DNA from: an uncultured Campylobacter sp.
Lineage (GTDB): Bacteria; Campylobacterota; Campylobacteria; Campylobacterales; Campylobacteraceae
Assembly: GCF_938045625.1 (NCBI RefSeq)
Contig: NZ_CALIAV010000101.1
Location: 1-16,762, forward strand
DNA: 16,762 nt
Direction: 5' to 3'
The stretch's first letter is position 1. Every line of letters starts with the position of its first letter. Positions 13,535-16,762 of this stretch are shown piece by piece. The position numbers and the translations under genes are program-made. The notes beneath the pieces are model-generated. The model saw only the letters and a program-made list of their open reading frames with translations. It made no database searches and was not told the DNA's origin.

Positions 13535-15355
13535 TCACGCTTTTAAAACTCGGTCCGTACCGTTTTTTATTATATTTGGATCCAGATCAAGCTGCTCGAG
13601 GTAGGCGATTATGTATTTTCTGCTTAAATTTAACGCCTCTTTCGCATTCGTTACGTTTACGAATCCTTGCGCGGCGATGACGGCTTTTAGCTTCGCAAGC
13701 ACCTCGTTTAGGGCTTTTGACGTTACGAAAAGATTATGCGCGAGCCTCACCACGCGCCCGATTCCCGTTAGCTTTTTTAGCGCGTTATCGCCGCTAACGC
13801 GGTCGATCTCAAGCTCGTCGTAGATGTTATACGGCGCCAATGGAGCTAAATTTCCGCTTTGCAAAATTTCGTAAATTTTCTCCTCGAGCCTGATTTTTAG
13901 CTTGCTCATATCCACGCCCGTTTTGGTGTAGACGCCGTCGTTTTTAGCGATCATGCCCGCGCTTTCTAGCTCGTCAAGCGCCTTTTGAGCGATGTTTTCG
14001 CTAGCCCACGAGAGCTTTAGGCTGATGCTCGTAGCCGAAAATACCGCAAATTCGTTCTTTTCTATCATAAATTTGACCGCGCTTTTTATCCTATCGACCG
14101 CGCTTAGATCGTAGATATTTAGCGCCTTTTCATCGACGAATACATTTGGCGTCTGCTTTGCGATAGCGACGGCCTCCTCATGATTTAGCCCGAAACGCTG
14201 ATAGGCCGAGATGATACCAAAGCCGTTTTTATGCGTATCTTTTAGCATCGCAAAGGCGCTTACGAAGTCCTTTTTAAGCAACGCGTTTAAAAACGAAATT
14301 TTGCTTGATTTTTTCATCGGCTCGCTCACGGCGTTTAGTACCCTGCCGCCGCCTATGACGCGACCGTTTGCGATGAGAACAAACGGCTCGTCAAATTTTA
14401 AAAACATATCCCTTTCAAATTTAAACGTCGCAAATATCCCACCGTCTTTTTCGCTAAGAACCAGCGCCTTTGCGGGCGCGGCCTTTGCGCCGACGCAAAA
14501 CGTCACGCTCTGCCCATGCGTTAGCTCGCGAGCGAAAACTATCGCGTCTATCTCGCGAAATCCTCTAAAAAAGCCCTTCTTACTAAGCAGCTGGCCTTTT
14601 TTTAGATCATTTAGCTCGATTCCAGTCAAATTTAGCGCCACGCGGCTGCTAACTCCTGCGCGGTCAACGAAATTATCGTGGCTCTGCACGCTTCGCACCT
14701 GCACCTCTTTGCCCGCGTCGTAGTTAAAGAGCTTTTCGTTTTTCGTTACGCTGCCCTCTATCACGGTGCCCGTGACTACGTTTCCGATACCTTTTAGGCT
14801 AAAAACGCGGTCGATGTAATACCTAAAAACGCCCTCTTGCTCGCGGTTAGCCGCCTTTAGCGTGAAAAGATAATTTCGCAGCTCATCAATGCTCGCGCTA
14901 TCTTTAATGCTAACCGGGAAAATCTCTAAAATTTGCAGATTTTTGTAATTTTGCGCGGCAGCATAAATTTCGTTTTTTCGCTGCTCGATTAGCTCCGCGC
15001 TAGCTAGGTCGCACTTGGTAAGAGCTACTACGAGCGAACGAACGCCAAGGATATTTAAAACCTCCAAATGCTCCAAAGACTGTGGCATAAGTCCGTCGTT
15101 TGCCGCCACGACGAAAAGGCACGCGTCAAATCCATACGCGCCGCTGATCATCGTTTTGATCAAATTTTCATGTCCCGGCACGTCGATAAATGCGATATTT
15201 TCGCCGTTTTTGCTCAAATTTGAAAAGCTAAGGTCGATCGTGATCCCGCGCTTTTGCTCCTCTTCGAGTCTGTCGCCTTCAAAGCCGTTTAGTTCCTTTA
15301 TCAGCGCCGTTTTGCCGTGGTCGATGTGCCCGGCCGTTCCTATTATTAAGCTCAT
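13535..15355 (-). CDS. selB: Selenocysteine-specific elongation factor SelB
   Basis: This 606-residue GTPase delivers Sec-tRNA to the ribosome at UGA codons marked by a SECIS hairpin. G1 is GHIDHGKT (9-16), the switch region is GITIDLSF (37-44), G3 is DVPGH (58-62), and G4 is TKCD (113-116), the last with Cys in place of the usual Lys/Ala-type residue. Domains II and III follow to about 340, and the C-terminal third is a series of winged helices that would bind the SECIS (from about 360 to the end). Length is normal for the bacterial family (about 600-640). The ATG overlaps the selA stop as ATGA, so the two are translationally coupled. Its obvious client is FdhA, encoded 1.3 kb downstream. 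Confidence 0.97.
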   Translation of the reverse strand: MSLIIGTAGHIDHGKTALIKELNGFEGDRLEEEQKRGITIDLSFSNLSKNGENIAFIDVPGHENLIKTMISGAYGFDACLFVVAANDGLMPQSLEHLEVLNILGVRSLVVALTKCDLASAELIEQRKNEIYAAAQNYKNLQILEIFPVSIKDSASIDELRNYLFTLKAANREQEGVFRYYIDRVFSLKGIGNVVTGTVIEGSVTKNEKLFNYDAGKEVQVRSVQSHDNFVDRAGVSSRVALNLTGIELNDLKKGQLLSKKGFFRGFREIDAIVFARELTHGQSVTFCVGAKAAPAKALVLSEKDGGIFATFKFERDMFLKFDEPFVLIANGRVIGGGRVLNAVSEPMKKSSKISFLNALLKKDFVSAFAMLKDTHKNGFGIISAYQRFGLNHEEAVAIAKQTPNVFVDEKALNIYDLSAVDRIKSAVKFMIEKNEFAVFSATSISLKLSWASENIAQKALDELESAGMIAKNDGVYTKTGVDMSKLKIRLEEKIYEILQSGNLAPLAPYNIYDELEIDRVSGDNALKKLTGIGRVVRLAHNLFVTSKALNEVLAKLKAVIAAQGFVNVTNAKEALNLSRKYIIAYLEQLDLDPNIIKNGTDRVLKA

Positions 15356-16677
15356 TTTTCATCCGTTTCGTTGATTTTTTCTATCAAATTTTGCACATCC
15401 GCATCTAGCACACTGCGAAGATCGAGCAAAAATTTACCCTCCTCGATGCGGCCGATCACGAGATTTTTTCTAAATTTAGCCTCGTTTTCGTTCGCGTTTC
15501 CTTTGACGGCCAGCGCGACGCTAGGTATGCGTTTGTTTGGCATAGTGCCGCCTCCTACGAAGGTCGTAGTGCGCACGATTTCAAGCGGAGTTTTTAGCTG
15601 CGAGTTTATAAAATTTGCCGTGTTTTCAAGCTCATCTACGCTTTTATAGAGCTGTTTTATCGTTGTAATAAGCTCAAATTCGCGGTTTGCGTAGGCTTTG
15701 ACGCTCTCAGCTAAAAGCGAGATGATCACCTTATCCACGCGCAGCATTCTTAGCAGCTGATTTTTCTTTAGTTTTGCGATGAGCTCACGTTTACCTAGGA
15801 TTATGCCGCATTGCACGGAGCCAAAGAGCTTATCGCCGCTAAAGCTAACGAGCGAGGCCTCTTTTAGATTTTTTAGATTAGGCTCGTTGCGCTCGAGGCC
15901 GTAGGGCAGCTCACCGTAAAATCCGCCGCCAAGATCGAAATAATCAATGAGGTTTCGCTCTCTTGCTAGCGCGCTAAGACCCTGCATCGCTACATCCTCG
16001 CTAAAACCAACGATATCGAAATTTGATCTATGCACCTTTAAGATCAGCTTCGAGTTTTCGTTTATCGCGTCCTCATAGTCGCGTAGGTTGGTTTTATTGG
16101 TAGTGCCCACTTCGCGCAGGATCGCGCCCGAGTTTGCCATAACTTCTGGCACGCGAAAGCTCCCGCCGATCTCGACTAGCTCGCCTCTGCTGATGATAGC
16201 TTCGCCGCCTTTTGAGAAGGTATTTAGCACCAAAAACACTGCGCTTGCGTTGTTATTTACGACGACGGCGTCCTCAAAACCAAAAAGCTCCGCGAGCAGC
16301 CCGCCCACGTAGTCGTAGCGGTTTGAGCGGCCGCCCTTTTCGACGCTGTATTCGAGGTTTGAGTATCCGGTTATCACGGGCGCGGCTCGGCGTAAAATTT
16401 CAGGATCGATCGCGCTGCGGCCGAGGTTTGTATGGATGATGACGCCGGTTGCGTTTATTAGGCTTCGCAGGCTCAAATTTGACGCCTTTTCGTATCTTTC
16501 GAGCGTGTTTTGGACGATAGCGTCAAGCCCCGGGCAGTTTTGCCCGCCTAAAATTTGCGCGCGCAGGCTCTCTAGCTCGGCCCTGGCGACCTTAGTCAGC
16601 AAGCTCGTATCAAGCCCGAAAAATCGCTCGTTTTTTATAAATTTATCTATCTGCGGGAGTTTTCGTAGTTCGTTCAA
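15352..16677 (-). CDS. selA: L-seryl-tRNA(Sec) selenium transferase SelA
   Basis: This 441-residue pyridoxal-phosphate enzyme converts Ser-tRNA(Sec) to Sec-tRNA(Sec) using selenophosphate. The N-terminal LPQIDKFI (7-14) begins the tRNA-binding region. INATGVIIHTNLGRS (74-88) is the conserved start of the catalytic domain, and SFSGDKLFG (278-286) carries the PLP lysine, Lys283. The start is TTG, preceded by AGGAG five bases upstream and with no in-frame ATG before it; the next residues match the usual SelA N-terminus, so this start is likely right. Length is normal (about 440-465). It leads the selAB operon with an extended -10 promoter 35 bases upstream. selenophosphate synthase (selD) and the tRNA gene selC are not in the window. 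Confidence 0.97.
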   Translation of the reverse strand: MNELRKLPQIDKFIKNERFFGLDTSLLTKVARAELESLRAQILGGQNCPGLDAIVQNTLERYEKASNLSLRSLINATGVIIHTNLGRSAIDPEILRRAAPVITGYSNLEYSVEKGGRSNRYDYVGGLLAELFGFEDAVVVNNNASAVFLVLNTFSKGGEAIISRGELVEIGGSFRVPEVMANSGAILREVGTTNKTNLRDYEDAINENSKLILKVHRSNFDIVGFSEDVAMQGLSALARERNLIDYFDLGGGFYGELPYGLERNEPNLKNLKEASLVSFSGDKLFGSVQCGIILGKRELIAKLKKNQLLRMLRVDKVIISLLAESVKAYANREFELITTIKQLYKSVDELENTANFINSQLKTPLEIVRTTTFVGGGTMPNKRIPSVALAVKGNANENEAKFRKNLVIGRIEEGKFLLDLRSVLDADVQNLIEKINETDEK

Positions 16678-16711
16678 ATTCGCTCCTAGTAAATTTGTGT
16701 TACCGAGCGCG

Positions 16712-16720
16712 ATTTTAGCA
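16712..16720 (-). promoter_or_regulatory. Promoter of selAB
   Basis: TTATGCTAAAAT on the minus strand is a strong extended -10 (TGCTAAAAT). Transcription would start near 16705, leaving about 28 bases of leader with the AGGAG ribosome site. Upstream is an AT-rich run with T-blocks and no -35. Confidence 0.65.
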
Positions 16721-16762
16721 TAAATTTGGATAAATCTAATCTTATTAAAAAAAATAAATATA

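Noticed and set aside
1..16762. CRISPR arrays, tRNA or rRNA genes, IS elements, prophage or attachment sites
   Set aside because: I saw no regularly spaced repeats, no tRNA-like cloverleaf sequence, no transposase or integrase motifs, and no change of base usage suggesting a recent insertion.

Overview
The window looks like chromosomal DNA from a Campylobacter. The evidence is the gene content and order, the abundance of AAATTTGA/TCAAATTT words, and extended -10 promoters of the TGnTAAAAT type without an obvious -35. The GC content looks well above that of C. jejuni (judged by eye, not counted), which points to the oral/gut C. curvus-rectus-showae-concisus side of the genus. All 13 genes I support lie on the minus strand, so the window is transcribed from high to low coordinates. 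I see no rRNA, tRNA, IS element, phage gene or CRISPR.

In the direction of transcription, the first block (16720-13535) is selA-selB, the machinery for making and delivering selenocysteine, joined by an ATGA overlap behind one promoter. Next is a periplasmic DsbC/DsbG-type thiol-disulfide protein (13475-12768) with its own TATAAT promoter and a perfect 12-bp inverted repeat after its stop. A 335-base regulatory gap then leads into a formate dehydrogenase operon (12432-8665): a 69-residue twin-arginine protein, fdhA and fdhB. FdhA is a single 991-residue selenoprotein whose in-frame UGA at 11680-11678 is followed by a SECIS-like hairpin. It appears as two open frames only if UGA is read as stop. 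The user of selenocysteine and two of the four Sec genes are therefore neighbours; selC and selD are not here. A strong terminator follows fdhB, and no membrane cytochrome (fdhC) or fdhD gene follows.

The second block (8463-817) is the P19 iron-uptake system, in the order I recall for C. jejuni Cj1658-Cj1664: an FTR1-type iron permease with a large periplasmic domain, periplasmic P19, a membrane protein with a DUF2318 cysteine cluster, two FtsX/MacB-like permeases, an ABC ATPase and a lipoprotein thioredoxin. Candidate Fur-type TTGATA repeats and an extended -10 precede it. The last five genes overlap or nearly touch, while hairpins separate ftr1/p19 and p19/DUF2318, which may set different protein levels. 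A small TraT-like lipoprotein gene (707-114) follows behind another hairpin, and the window ends in a roughly 100-base stretch of dyad symmetry.

Both main systems are of known type. The details most worth following are the cysteine-less YHS-like tail on the DUF2318 protein, three apparent repeats in the FTR1 periplasmic domain, the fdh operon without its quinone-linked subunit, the phased repeats and alternative hairpins in the fdh leader, and the terminal dyad element.
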